A stretch of DNA of 64,000 nucleotides, taken from the NCBI GenBank assembly GCA_963791635.1, contig CAWBTC010000018.1:124001-188000 (forward strand), in the 5' to 3' direction. The notes below the pieces were generated by a model. The model was not told the origin of the DNA. It was given only the letters and a program-made list of their open reading frames with translations, and ran no database searches. Shown here one piece after another: positions 9,383-18,556 of this stretch; the first letter of the stretch is position 1; every line of letters begins with the position of its first letter. Position numbers and translations under genes: made by a program. Source of the DNA: VFMC01 sp963791635 (GTDB lineage Bacteria > Actinomycetota > Acidimicrobiia > Acidimicrobiales > Ilumatobacteraceae).

Positions 9383-9552
9383 ACCCCACACGAGCAGCGC
9401 TGCTGGCCCACCAAGGCGGGTGGGACGAGATCTTGCTGGTTCTCGGACCGATGCTCGTCGTGGTGCTGCTGCTGCGACTCGCGAAGCGTCGGGTCGATCG
9501 CAACCTGGCTGACCAGTCGACGATCGTGCCGCCACCGACCGATCACGGTTGA
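9379..9552 (+). CDS. Small single-pass membrane protein, coupled to the lipoprotein
   Basis: A 57-codon frame whose GTG start overlaps the stop of the cupredoxin-like lipoprotein gene in GTGA. The product has a short N-terminal stretch AHQGGWDE, one hydrophobic helix (ILLVLGPMLVVVLLL, about 18-32), a positive-inside flank RLAKRRVDR and a polar tail rich in Pro. It is too short for most gene callers. The overlap and helix support a real gene that may act with the lipoprotein at the membrane; function is unknown. Confidence 0.6.
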   Translation: MNPTRAALLAHQGGWDEILLVLGPMLVVVLLLRLAKRRVDRNLADQSTIVPPPTDHG

Positions 9553-9598
9553 CGCGCCTGTCGCCGCACCGGCTCACTGACCCGCGGTTCGTTCGCGA

Positions 9599-10957
9599 TC
9601 AGCGGGGCGGGCGGCGTTCGATGGGCGCGCCCACCGCGGCCAGCCGGCCGACGAGGTCGTCGTACCCGCGGTCGATGTGGTGCACACCGCTGATCGTCGT
9701 TGTGCCCTCGGCCGCGAGGCCCGCCACGACGAGCGCGGCGCCGGCTCGGATGTCGGGGGCCCTGACGGGTGCACCGCTGAGCGAGAACCGACCGCGCACC
9801 ACCGCGTGATGACCGTCGGTGCGGATGTCGGCGCCGAGCCGGCAGAGCTCCTCCACGTAGCGGAAGCGACCCGGATACAGGTTCTCGGTGACGATGCCCA
9901 CACCGTCGGCCACGGCGAGCATCGTGACGATCAGCGGCTTGTAGTCGGTCGCGATGCCGGGGTAAGGCAACGTCGCGACGTCGATCGCCTTCAACCGCTC
10001 AGGAGCGAACACCGTCAGACCGTCGTGCTGGGGCACCAACTCGAGACCCATGTCGGTGAATCGGCGCAGGAGCATGTCCATGTGGTCGGCGCGAGCCCCG
10101 CGCAGGAACAACTCGCCGCCGGTGACCGCCGCCGCGGCGAGGTAGGTGGCGGCCTGGATGCGGTCGGCAACCGTCTCGTGCCGGGTCGCCTGCAGCGTTC
10201 CCGGCTCCACGCCGTGGACCACGAGTCGCGAACTGCCGATGCCCTCGATGTCGGCGCCCATCGACACGAGCATCGTGCACAGGTCTGAGATCTCCGGCTC
10301 GCGGGCTGCGTTGTCGATGACGGTGGTGCCCTTCGCGTGCACGGCCGCGGTGAGGATGTTCTCCGTGGCGCCCACGCTCGGGAACTCGAAGGTGACCTCG
10401 GCACCGTGCAGTCGATCGGCCACCGCCACGACGTCACCGTGATCGAACGTGATCGCTGCGCCCATCGCCTCGAGCCCGCTCAGGTGCATGTCGATCGGTC
10501 GTGACCCGAAGTCGTCGCCGCCGGGCAGCGAGAGACGCACCTGCCCGAACCGGCCGAGGAGGGGACCGAGCACGTTGATCGACGCTCGGATGCGTTCCAC
10601 CAGTTCGTAGGGCGCCACCGGCGTGATGTCACCGGTGTTCACCATCAGCAGTTCGCCAGGAGCGGGTCGGATCGTCGCAATGCCGATCGCGGCGAGCAGG
10701 TCGCTCATGATCGCCACGTCGGCGATCTCGGGCACGTTGGTGAGGTGGTGTTCGCCATCGGCCAGCAGCGTTGCCGCCATCAACTTCAGCACCGAGTTCT
10801 TCGCACCGGGGACCACGACTTCACCTCGGAGCGGCCCGGACTGCTGCACGACGACCACTGCGTCGGAGGTCCGTCGGTCGGGCGCCCTCGGGTCGTCGCG
10901 GTCGATCTGGTCGATCTGGTCGATGTGACGACTCGGATCGAGCGGGCTCGGAGACAT
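9599..10957 (-). CDS. murA: UDP-N-acetylglucosamine 1-carboxyvinyltransferase MurA
   Basis: Transfers enolpyruvate from PEP to UDP-GlcNAc in the first committed step of peptidoglycan synthesis. The 452-residue protein has GAKNSVLKLMAA near the start and the EPSP-synthase-like double fold. In the active-site loop the usual Cys is replaced by Asp148 (LPGGDDFGSRP), as in mycobacterial MurA, which predicts natural resistance to fosfomycin. The first 33 residues lie outside the conserved domain and contain a DQI repeat from a 9-bp DNA repeat (10901-10927), so an internal start is possible. CATACT 8 bp before ATG 10957 supports the longer form. Confidence 0.95.
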   Translation of the reverse strand: MSPSPLDPSRHIDQIDQIDRDDPRAPDRRTSDAVVVVQQSGPLRGEVVVPGAKNSVLKLMAATLLADGEHHLTNVPEIADVAIMSDLLAAIGIATIRPAPGELLMVNTGDITPVAPYELVERIRASINVLGPLLGRFGQVRLSLPGGDDFGSRPIDMHLSGLEAMGAAITFDHGDVVAVADRLHGAEVTFEFPSVGATENILTAAVHAKGTTVIDNAAREPEISDLCTMLVSMGADIEGIGSSRLVVHGVEPGTLQATRHETVADRIQAATYLAAAAVTGGELFLRGARADHMDMLLRRFTDMGLELVPQHDGLTVFAPERLKAIDVATLPYPGIATDYKPLIVTMLAVADGVGIVTENLYPGRFRYVEELCRLGADIRTDGHHAVVRGRFSLSGAPVRAPDIRAGAALVVAGLAAEGTTTISGVHHIDRGYDDLVGRLAAVGAPIERRPPR

Positions 10958-10991
10958 GGCTGCCCAGTATGCCCGGTATTACTGTCGGCAC

Positions 10992-12509
10992 GTGCTCAGG
11001 CCCCCCAGCCGAGTCGTCCGGCTCTGGGCGACGTCCGACATCGAGCATGCCCGTCGTCCACGAAATGGACTGGTGTCCGAACGAGCCACCGCGACCGAGC
11101 CCGACCGCCCGGACATCGATGTGTTCGAACAGGCCGAGGGCCCGTTTCTCGACTACCGACGCACGGTCCAGGTCGTGGACGACCGGGTGGTCGACACGAC
11201 CACCTACCGGCTCGACATCCCGTGGTTCGGCTGGCTCTTCCGCTGGCCTGTGCGGGCCTCGCTGAGGCACCGCGCCCCTGGCACCGGCGCGCAGCCGAAG
11301 TGGGCGCCGCCCGACCGGCTCGAGTCGCGTCACGTGTTGGTGCTCGGTCTCCTGGCCGCCGTGTCGATGCCGTCGGCGTTCGTGAACACGCTGTTCACCC
11401 AGACCGTGAACTTCGCTGCCGACGACTTCGGCATCAGCGAGCAGGGCCAGGGCGTCGCCGGTGTGGTGGTGCGCTGCGGCATCGTGCTGGCGCTGCCGTT
11501 CGCCGTGCTGGCCGACCGGTTGGGGCGACGGCGCATGATCGTGCTGCTCGCCTGGTTGGCGCCCACCCTTGCCTCGCTCGGTGCACTCGCCCCGAACTTC
11601 TGGGTGTTGACCGCGTCGCAGACCGTCGCCCGTCCGCTCGGCATCGCACTCGACCTGTTGATCGCGGTGGCCGCCGCGGAGGAGATGCCCCGCAACAGCC
11701 GGGCGTACGCCGTGAGCGTGCTTGCAATGGCGAGCGGCCTCGGCGCCGGCATCGCCGTGATGGCCCTCCCGCTGGCCGACCTCGGCACCGGTGGCTGGCG
11801 ATTCGTCTACGTGTTGTCGCTCGGCTGGCTCGTGGCGGCAGTGACCGTGACGCGTCGGCTGACCGAGACACCGCGGTTCGAACACATCGTGGAGACACAC
11901 CACGTGGGCGAGGCCCACATCGACAAGAAACGATTCGCGATCTTGGCCTCCGTGGTGTTCTTGGCGAACCTGTTCATCGCCCCGGCCTCCTTCTTCCAGA
12001 ACCGGTACCTCGATGACGTGCGAGGGTTCAACGCGGCGACGATCACCATCTTCACCCTCACCACCGCCACGCCCGCATCGATCGGCTTCGTCCTCGGCGG
12101 TCGTCTCGCCGACACGGCGGGCCGCCGCCGCGTGCTGGCGATCTCGATCCCCTTGGCAACCGCGGGCTTGGTGTCGTCGTTCGCGGTGGGTGGTTGGCTG
12201 ATGTGGCTCGCTGCGTTCGTGGGCGGCCTCCTGGCAGGCATCGCGTTTCCGGCGCTCTCGGTGTACCGCACGGAGTTGTTCCCCACCGGCCGGCGAGGCC
12301 AGGCAGGCGGTTTCATCGTGGCGATGGCGCTGCTCGGTGGCAGCCTCGGCATCTACGCGGCAGGCGAGCTCATCGACCGAGGGTGGAGCTACGGCGCCAC
12401 CATGGGCCTGCTGGCGTGCGCCCAACTCGCGACGGCAACCGTGGTCTACACCACCTACCCCGAGACCGCTCACAAGACACTCGAGGAGATCAACCCCGAA
12501 GATGCCTGA
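10992..12509 (+). CDS. MFS transporter
   Basis: A 505-residue major facilitator with a cytoplasmic N-terminal part of about 110 residues, followed by about 12 hydrophobic helices. The loop 2-3 signature is visible as ADRLGRRRM, and its half-repeat as GGRLADTAGRRR. The N-terminal part (FEQAEGPFLDYRRTV, IPWFGWLFRWP) is not part of the transporter core. Substrate is unknown. The frame is open to ATG 10956, which abuts the divergent murA start. GTG 10992 is preferred because TACTGT ends 6 bp upstream; GTG 11073 is a further option. Confidence 0.82.
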   Translation: MLRPPSRVVRLWATSDIEHARRPRNGLVSERATATEPDRPDIDVFEQAEGPFLDYRRTVQVVDDRVVDTTTYRLDIPWFGWLFRWPVRASLRHRAPGTGAQPKWAPPDRLESRHVLVLGLLAAVSMPSAFVNTLFTQTVNFAADDFGISEQGQGVAGVVVRCGIVLALPFAVLADRLGRRRMIVLLAWLAPTLASLGALAPNFWVLTASQTVARPLGIALDLLIAVAAAEEMPRNSRAYAVSVLAMASGLGAGIAVMALPLADLGTGGWRFVYVLSLGWLVAAVTVTRRLTETPRFEHIVETHHVGEAHIDKKRFAILASVVFLANLFIAPASFFQNRYLDDVRGFNAATITIFTLTTATPASIGFVLGGRLADTAGRRRVLAISIPLATAGLVSSFAVGGWLMWLAAFVGGLLAGIAFPALSVYRTELFPTGRRGQAGGFIVAMALLGGSLGIYAAGELIDRGWSYGATMGLLACAQLATATVVYTTYPETAHKTLEEINPEDA

Positions 12510-12561
12510 CACGGGTCAGCCGTGAGTTCGGACACTCCAGCCCGCGACCCGAACCCGGGGC

Positions 12562-14199
12562 TCAGGCTGTCGCGGGCGATGTCGGGAAGGTGATCTCGAA
12601 CCGTGCGCCTTTCGCTGCGCTCTCGAGGCACTCGACCGTGCCACCGTGGAAGTCGACGAACCGACTCACGAGGAACAGCCCGAGCCCGGACCCCGCTCGG
12701 CGCATCCCACCGGGCGTTCGCACATGGGGTTCGAACACTGATTCCCGGTACTCCGGAGCCACTCCAGGTCCGGCGTCGTCGACCCAGAAGCGCACGCTCG
12801 CTCGCGTCGCGCCGGTGCCGATCTCGATCCGTGTGCCCTCCGGGGTGTGCCGGACCGCGTTGCTCAAGAGGTTTTCCACGCAGCGTTCGATCTGCAGCGG
12901 GTCGGCCAGAAACGGATGCGAACCCGCACCGAGCAGGATGTCGACTCGATGCGTGCCTGACGAGTACTTCGTGGCGATGCGAGCGACGATCTCGTCGAGA
13001 TCGATGAGCTCACGTCGGGGTGCGAGCAGTTCGGCGAGCGACTCATCCGACGAGACGAGGTCAGCCAACATGTGGCTGGTCGACGCCGCGTCATCGCGAA
13101 TCTGGGTCAGGATCGAAGCCACCTCGTCTTCGGACAACGAGGATGCACTCGAACCGAGCACCTCGGCTCGAAGGCGGATCGCCGCGAGTGGGGCACGGAG
13201 ATCGTGAGACAGAGCGGAGAGGAGCGCGATGCGTTCCAGAGCTGATTCGGTGACGTGGTCGAGGGAGATCCGGAGTCGTTCGTTGAGCGTGAGCAACTCG
13301 GTGACATCGGTGAAGGTCGCCACTGCGCCGGCCGGTGTCAGATCGCTGCGGTGCAGCGGAGCGGCATCGACGATCAGCCATCTTCGTGTGCCATCAGGTC
13401 GCGAGACACCGATCGTCGCCCGTGGCGCCGCACCGCCGGACAGGATCGCCACCGACGACGGGAGCTCGGCTCCGGGCAACGGCGAGCCGTCCTCGTGAAC
13501 GGTGTTCCAACGTGGATCGATCGGATGCCGACCCACGAGTTGATCGAGGCTGAGTCCGAGCGTGTGCTCTGCAGCTTCGTTCGCGTACTCGATCGATCCA
13601 TCCTCTCGATGGATCACGACTCCTTGGGAGAGCGCCCCCACGACTCTGGAGAAGCGCAGGGCCTGGTCGGCGATCTCCTGGCGTTGCCGCTGGCGTTCGA
13701 TGTCCGCGAGTCGAAGCTCCAGAAGATGCTCGACCTGACGTCCGAGCATCTCCAGCGCTTCGATCTGTGCCGGAGCCAGTTGTCGCGGCTCCACATCGAT
13801 CGCGCACAGCGTGCCGATCGCCGAGCCCTCGTCGACGATGCAGATCGGCACCCCGGCGTAGAAGCGGATCGAGGGGAGGCCAGTGACGAGAGGATTGTCA
13901 GCGAATCTCGAATCGAGCGCAGCGTCGCCGACGACGAACGTGTGCGGATCGAGGATCGTGTGCGCGGAGAACGCCATCTCGCGCGGCGTCTCGGCGACGT
14001 CGAGCCCGACTCGCGCCTTGAACCATTGGCGGTCGGAATCGACGAACGTGATGAGCGCAGTCGGAACACCGCACACGATCGACGCGACACGAGCGATCTC
14101 GTCAAAGGCGAGCTCGGTGGGCGAATCGATGATGGCGAACCGATCGAGACGAGCGATCCGATCGATCTCGTCAGGCGGCAGATCAGCGCTGACGTGCAC
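12562..14199 (-). CDS. Orphan GAF-PAS sensor histidine kinase
   Basis: A soluble two-component sensor kinase of 545 residues with no membrane segment. A GAF domain (about 20-160) is followed by a PAS domain (about 186-302), then a dimerisation helix with the phospho-acceptor His332 in LSHDLRAPL, and a HATPase domain with ENLLSNAVRHTPEG, DDAGPGV and GSGLGLFLVSR. No response regulator is next to it, so its partner is elsewhere. The frame is open to GTG 14250, but GTG 14199 has TAGCCT 8 bp upstream and fits the conserved start of the domain. Confidence 0.88.
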   Translation of the reverse strand: MHVSADLPPDEIDRIARLDRFAIIDSPTELAFDEIARVASIVCGVPTALITFVDSDRQWFKARVGLDVAETPREMAFSAHTILDPHTFVVGDAALDSRFADNPLVTGLPSIRFYAGVPICIVDEGSAIGTLCAIDVEPRQLAPAQIEALEMLGRQVEHLLELRLADIERQRQRQEIADQALRFSRVVGALSQGVVIHREDGSIEYANEAAEHTLGLSLDQLVGRHPIDPRWNTVHEDGSPLPGAELPSSVAILSGGAAPRATIGVSRPDGTRRWLIVDAAPLHRSDLTPAGAVATFTDVTELLTLNERLRISLDHVTESALERIALLSALSHDLRAPLAAIRLRAEVLGSSASSLSEDEVASILTQIRDDAASTSHMLADLVSSDESLAELLAPRRELIDLDEIVARIATKYSSGTHRVDILLGAGSHPFLADPLQIERCVENLLSNAVRHTPEGTRIEIGTGATRASVRFWVDDAGPGVAPEYRESVFEPHVRTPGGMRRAGSGLGLFLVSRFVDFHGGTVECLESAAKGARFEITFPTSPATA

Positions 14200-14278
14200 G
14201 ACCGGCAAGGCTACAGGCGGGCCTCGGCGAGCGGTCGATCGCAGCTGCACCCACGTCCCTCGCAGCGCGCTAAGCGGA

Positions 14279-14854
14279 TCAGAGCGACGCGATCATGTCC
14301 ATGATCGCTGACGCGATCTGATCATCGGCATTCTTCAGGTCGTGACCCTTGCCCTCGATCCACACGTGCGCAACCGAATCCGGCGAACCAGGGATCGTCG
14401 CGGTCCATTGCTGCAACTCGGCAGGTGTGCCGAAGGCGTCCTTCGTGCCGTGGATGAACAGGCACGGCACGCGCACGTCCACGAGATGCTCCACGCGCAG
14501 CTTCTCGGGCTTGCCCGGTGGGTGGAGCGGATAGCTGATCAGGACCAGGCCGACCGCGTTCGGCACCAACCCGGCGGCCACCGCCATCGAGCACATCCGC
14601 CCACCCATCGAACGACCACCGAGCACCACCGGACCGGGGCCCATCGCAGCGGCTTCGTCGACCACCGCCTGGATCAGCACGGGCGCGCGGTCAGGCACCT
14701 TCTTCCCGGCCTTGCGATAGGGGAAGTCGGCGCGCACGCACACGCCCGGCGCCATGGCCTCTTCGATCGCGACCAGCGACGAGTGGTCGCGGTTCGACCC
14801 CGCACCGGGGAACAGCAGCAGCGACGCCGTCGCACGTTGCTTGGTCCGGCTCAC
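14279..14854 (-). CDS. Alpha/beta hydrolase family protein
   Basis: A 191-residue hydrolase of the dienelactone-hydrolase/KAT8-NSL3-like group. It has LLLFPGAGSNRDH at the N-terminus, the nucleophile elbow GGRSMGGRM (GxSxG), then Asp in HGTKDAFG and His in GKGHDLK, giving a complete catalytic triad. The substrate is unknown. The GTG start overlaps the stop of the upstream J-domain gene by 4 bases (GTGA), so the two are co-translated. Confidence 0.75.
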   Translation of the reverse strand: MSRTKQRATASLLLFPGAGSNRDHSSLVAIEEAMAPGVCVRADFPYRKAGKKVPDRAPVLIQAVVDEAAAMGPGPVVLGGRSMGGRMCSMAVAAGLVPNAVGLVLISYPLHPPGKPEKLRVEHLVDVRVPCLFIHGTKDAFGTPAELQQWTATIPGSPDSVAHVWIEGKGHDLKNADDQIASAIMDMIASL

Positions 14855-15543
14855 GACGTGAGGATCTTGCGAGCGTGGCCGAGATCAGCGATCGCCTTGC
14901 TCGCCGCGGCATCGCTGCCGCCGTGGTCGGGGTGCACACGGCGCAAACCCTCGCGGTAGCGCGACGTCACCTCGCGCTTGCTCACCTTGCCGGTGCCCAG
15001 TGCGAACCCGAGCAACTCCAGCGCCCACGCTCGCGGGTCGGCCATCGCCGAGAGCGACATCGACGAACTGCCGGCCAGGTCGGCGATGAACGATGGCCCG
15101 ATCGGGCCGCGCCAGCGCATCGCTCGTTGAAGCACCGGCACCAGCAGCCGCCTCGACGCATCGTCGAGCCGCTCGACGGCATACACCGCTCCGAGCACCT
15201 GGGCGAGTGCGCTCCCCTGCGAGCGCAGATCGAAGTGCACGCTGTCGCCGTCGCCCACGAGGCGGTGAACGCTCACCGCGAGCCCGTGGCGGTCGACCTG
15301 GTACCGGTGACGCAGACGCGGCTGCGGAACTCGACCGCCCTGCTCGACCTGATCCAGCAGTCGATGCACGTCGGCCACGAGATCGGGGTCGATCTCGGCC
15401 AGGTGGCTGGCGATCACCGCGCCGAGCAGCAACCCGCCGAAGCCGGGCGCTGGATCGGTCGGCAGCACGAGATGGCCGAGTGCCACTCGCCGCGTGGGGG
15501 TGGTCGGTCGGGAGTGCCACACCTCGAGTTCGGCGAGCAACAT
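14851..15543 (-). CDS. J-domain (DnaJ-like) protein
   Basis: A 230-residue protein whose last 60 residues form a J-domain with the diagnostic HPD in RRVHPDHGGSD, preceded by SKREVTSRYREGL. The first 160 residues are not recognised; they contain LGHLVLPTDPAPGFGGLLLGA and look alpha/beta. J-domains stimulate Hsp70, so a co-chaperone role is the simple inference. The placement of the J-domain at the C-terminus and the lack of zinc-finger or G/F regions make it a type III-like protein. ATG 15543 is chosen because the frame upstream reads through the neighbouring gene. It lies 28 bp after the upstream gene and overlaps the downstream hydrolase. Confidence 0.72.
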   Translation of the reverse strand: MLLAELEVWHSRPTTPTRRVALGHLVLPTDPAPGFGGLLLGAVIASHLAEIDPDLVADVHRLLDQVEQGGRVPQPRLRHRYQVDRHGLAVSVHRLVGDGDSVHFDLRSQGSALAQVLGAVYAVERLDDASRRLLVPVLQRAMRWRGPIGPSFIADLAGSSSMSLSAMADPRAWALELLGFALGTGKVSKREVTSRYREGLRRVHPDHGGSDAAASKAIADLGHARKILTS

Positions 15544-15571
15544 GGCGACGGCAGTCCGCGGTCTCGTGGGC

Positions 15572-16351
15572 TCAGACGTGGGGGCGGAGCAGCTCGTGGA
15601 GCTGCGCCGCCGAGCCCATCGCCGCCTGGTGGTCAGGTTCGTCGTCGTCGACGAGCGCATCGACGATGTCTTCGGCCAGCTCGCATGTGCGCTGCCACAG
15701 CTTGGTCGTGACGCCGAACGGGGCGACATCTGGATCGGCTACTTCGGTCGCACGGCGCAGGTGATCGATGCCGTCTGCGTCGAGCGGATCGCGCTGCAAG
15801 CGCTCGGCGGCGAGGAAGAAGGTGGTCAGCACCTCCGCGGAGGTCTCGTCCTCCGCATTGGGCAGATGGGCACCGCTGACATCGACGTACTCGCCGCTCT
15901 CGATGTCGTCGAGCAGCGCTTCCACCACGTCCTCGTCGGCGCTGGACACGAGCAACACCTGTTCCTCCCACCGGAACGGGATGCGGGCGTCGGCGAGCGC
16001 GATCGAGACCGTGTCGATCTCGGCGGCCGACCAGTCGGCGAGGTCGTACTCGGTGGTGGGCTCATCATCGGCCAGATCGATGGCAGCGGGGCGCTCACCG
16101 CTCGTCGTCATCTGATCGCCCTGATCCTGCGGATCCGACACGATGCCCAGCTCGGCCTCGATGCGCGCGATCAACTCATCGGCGGAGCGCTCCATCTCCT
16201 CCGGCACGATCAGCTCGTTGCCGTCCCAGGCGTGCGAGATCTCGGCATCCGCCATCGCTGCCGCCAGTTCGGCCTGCTGGTCGAAGTCCCACGCCGTGAG
16301 GTCGTAGTGGACCCGAGTGGCATCCGGATCGTTGGGGTTCCAATCGGTCAT
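15572..16351 (-). CDS. Hypothetical protein with a duplicated acidic domain
   Basis: A 259-residue, very acidic protein, not assigned to a family. It has an internal duplication: YDLTAWDFDQQAELAAAMADA near residue 16 and YDLADWSAAEIDTVSIALADA near residue 100, each followed by a predicted beta strand (AWDGNELIV, RWEEQVLLV) and an acidic helix. This pattern suggests two copies of a small alpha/beta domain of about 55 residues. No signal peptide or membrane segment is present. It heads a three-gene same-strand cluster with the J-domain protein and the hydrolase, which may point to a proteostasis or binding role; that is inference. Confidence 0.6.
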   Translation of the reverse strand: MTDWNPNDPDATRVHYDLTAWDFDQQAELAAAMADAEISHAWDGNELIVPEEMERSADELIARIEAELGIVSDPQDQGDQMTTSGERPAAIDLADDEPTTEYDLADWSAAEIDTVSIALADARIPFRWEEQVLLVSSADEDVVEALLDDIESGEYVDVSGAHLPNAEDETSAEVLTTFFLAAERLQRDPLDADGIDHLRRATEVADPDVAPFGVTTKLWQRTCELAEDIVDALVDDDEPDHQAAMGSAAQLHELLRPHV

Positions 16352-16402
16352 GGTCGTCCCGTCGAGACTGGGACCGGGAGGGGCCGATCCACGGCGCCGA
16401 CG

Positions 16403-18337
16403 TTATCGCTCATGGGTTCGGGTGGCGACGTGGTGGGCCAGGAATGAAGCGATCCGCTGGTACTCGTCGACCTGGTGCTCGCGCTGGCGAAACCCATGCC
16501 CTTCCCCTTGGTACACGACGAGCTCCACCTTGGCGCCGGCGGCACGCATCCGTTCGACCAACACGCGACTCTGTCCGACCGGCACCACGGGGTCGTCGTC
16601 GCCGTGCAACACCAACAGCGGAGTGGTGATGCGATCGGCGAACCACGTGGGCGAACGGTCACGGGCTCGCTCGTCGATCTCCGGCAGCGGAGGCGGCTCG
16701 CCGACCAGGGTGCGGGTGTAGTGGCGTTCGAACCGATGGCTGCGCTCGGCGAGGTCGGCGAGGTCGGCGACCGGGTAGGTGACGACCGCCGCCGCCACGA
16801 GACCGGGACGGCGACGGAGGACGCCGAGCACAGTGAACCCGCCGGCCGACCCGCCGATCAGCACCGTGCGCTCCGGTGTTGCGAGGCCGACGCTGTGGGC
16901 GTGGTCGACCACCTCTGCCACATCGGTGACATCGAGCTCGCCCCAACGCGCTCGCAGCGCCTGCTGATACGCCCGGCCGTGACCGGTGCTGCCGCGATGG
17001 TCGGGCACGAGCACATCCCACCCCTGCGCCCGCCAGTAGGCGACGCGAGGCATGAACGTCACCTGCCACTGATCGGTCGGACCTCCGTGCAGCCAGCAGA
17101 TCATCCGCGCCGGCTCACCCTCGTTGCGGTGAATGGGATCGGCGCGGTAGAGACGGGCGTGGATCACATCACCGTCGGCGGCCGTCACCTCCATCGTCTC
17201 CGGTTCGGCGAGCGCGTCGCGATCCCACGCGACGGTGGATGCCACAGCGACGACGCGTCGATCTCCGGTGACTGCGTCGTAGACCACGAGCTCGGTGGGC
17301 GTTCGGGCGCCGGAGCGCAGCGCCGCGATGCGACCCGCCGCCCACGACAGCTGTCCGTGCACGCCGCGACCGAGCTCGCGCGGGTGGTGAGCGGCGCCGG
17401 ACAGCGCAGTCTCGACATCGACCAGACAGAGACGACCGAATCCGGCCTCGTTCCGGGTGAAGGCGACCTGTGTGCCGTCGGGCGAGATCGCAAACGACCG
17501 CTGCCCGAGCCCCCACGTCGGACCACCGTGTTCGAACGGCTCGTCGACGAGTGGGCGATCGCCCCACCACACGTTGTTCCAGCCGGTGTCGTCACGCACC
17601 CCGACGCCAGTGCCATCGGGAGCGAACCGAGGTTGCTGCACGCTGTTGGGCGGGACGAACTCGTCACGCACCGCACCGTCGAAGCTCACCCGCACGACGC
17701 GGGCGTGGTCCCACGGCATGTCCGGCACGTTCCACGCCGACCAGATCAGACCGGTGCCGCAGGGCATCACCTGGGGGTCGAAGCAGAAGTCGGCCGTGCC
17801 GTCGTCGAGGCGCAGCGAACGACCGGACGCGACGTCCACCTGCCACACCTCCGACTGGTCCACGAGGTACACCACTCGGCTGCCATCGGGTGACGCGTGC
17901 GGCGCCTGGGCGACGCGATCCGGTCCGTGATCCGTGAGCCGACGGGCGGGAGCTCTGCCGCCAGAGCCGCCAGAGCCGCCAGAGCCGCCAGAGCCGCCAG
18001 GGCCGCCAGGGCCGCCGAGTGGCTGCCACCAGAGGTTGCCGTCCACACCGGCGTAGACGATTGCACGGTCGCCATCGGCGAAGCACCAGCACCCGCCTCC
18101 GAAGCCACGGCCGACGCGTGGTGCCGGCGTGTCGACGACGGTCTCTGGCGCTGTGCCGTGAGGACCGAGATCGACGGAATCCGCCGGATAGCCGAGGTCG
18201 AAGCGAATGAGTGACGTGCTGTCCGCGTCGCCGACGGCGACCACCAACCACCGGCCATCTGCCGACAACCGAGGCTCGGTGAAATCGCGACCACCGACGC
18301 ACGCGTCGATCGGGATCGTCGGGACGGGGCGCTGCAC
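16403..18337 (-). CDS. S9 family serine peptidase (prolyl oligopeptidase type)
   Basis: A 644-residue enzyme with a seven-bladed beta-propeller (about 20-390) and a C-terminal alpha/beta hydrolase domain. The catalytic residues are Ser in GGSAGG, Asp in HGDDDPV and His in GEGHGF, so an aminopeptidase/oligopeptidase of short peptides is likely. No signal peptide is seen. A Gly/Pro/Ser linker (GGPGGSGG repeats) encoded by a 9-bp tandem repeat interrupts the propeller. The frame is open far upstream across glpX, but GTG 18337 begins at the conserved N-terminus and has TACATT 7 bp upstream. It is divergent from glpX. Confidence 0.88.
   Translation of the reverse strand: MQRPVPTIPIDACVGGRDFTEPRLSADGRWLVVAVGDADSTSLIRFDLGYPADSVDLGPHGTAPETVVDTPAPRVGRGFGGGCWCFADGDRAIVYAGVDGNLWWQPLGGPGGPGGSGGSGGSGGSGGRAPARRLTDHGPDRVAQAPHASPDGSRVVYLVDQSEVWQVDVASGRSLRLDDGTADFCFDPQVMPCGTGLIWSAWNVPDMPWDHARVVRVSFDGAVRDEFVPPNSVQQPRFAPDGTGVGVRDDTGWNNVWWGDRPLVDEPFEHGGPTWGLGQRSFAISPDGTQVAFTRNEAGFGRLCLVDVETALSGAAHHPRELGRGVHGQLSWAAGRIAALRSGARTPTELVVYDAVTGDRRVVAVASTVAWDRDALAEPETMEVTAADGDVIHARLYRADPIHRNEGEPARMICWLHGGPTDQWQVTFMPRVAYWRAQGWDVLVPDHRGSTGHGRAYQQALRARWGELDVTDVAEVVDHAHSVGLATPERTVLIGGSAGGFTVLGVLRRRPGLVAAAVVTYPVADLADLAERSHRFERHYTRTLVGEPPPLPEIDERARDRSPTWFADRITTPLLVLHGDDDPVVPVGQSRVLVERMRAAGAKVELVVYQGEGHGFRQREHQVDEYQRIASFLAHHVATRTHER
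17957..18016. repeat. 9-bp tandem repeat inside the S9 peptidase gene
   Basis: About six copies of a CCGCCAGAG-type unit on the plus strand encode the Gly-Gly-Ser linker between propeller strands. Units 5 and 6 change to CCGCCAGGG. Copy-number change would alter the linker in steps of three residues without a frameshift. Confidence 0.85.
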
Positions 18338-18556
18338 CCGCCCGAATGTATCGACTGACACGAGGAGCAACGCCTCGTGTGGGTTCCGCCGGCCATGCCG
18401 AACGCAAATCGTCGGTACGCACCGTCGACGTCTTGCGACACTCTTGACATGCCCACCTACGGGCACGTGAATGCAACCCGCACGGTGGCCTCCGACGGGA
18501 GCCCACCACGACCCGGCACTTCCTGCGTGCCCAACCAGGCAGTACCGTGACGGGTG

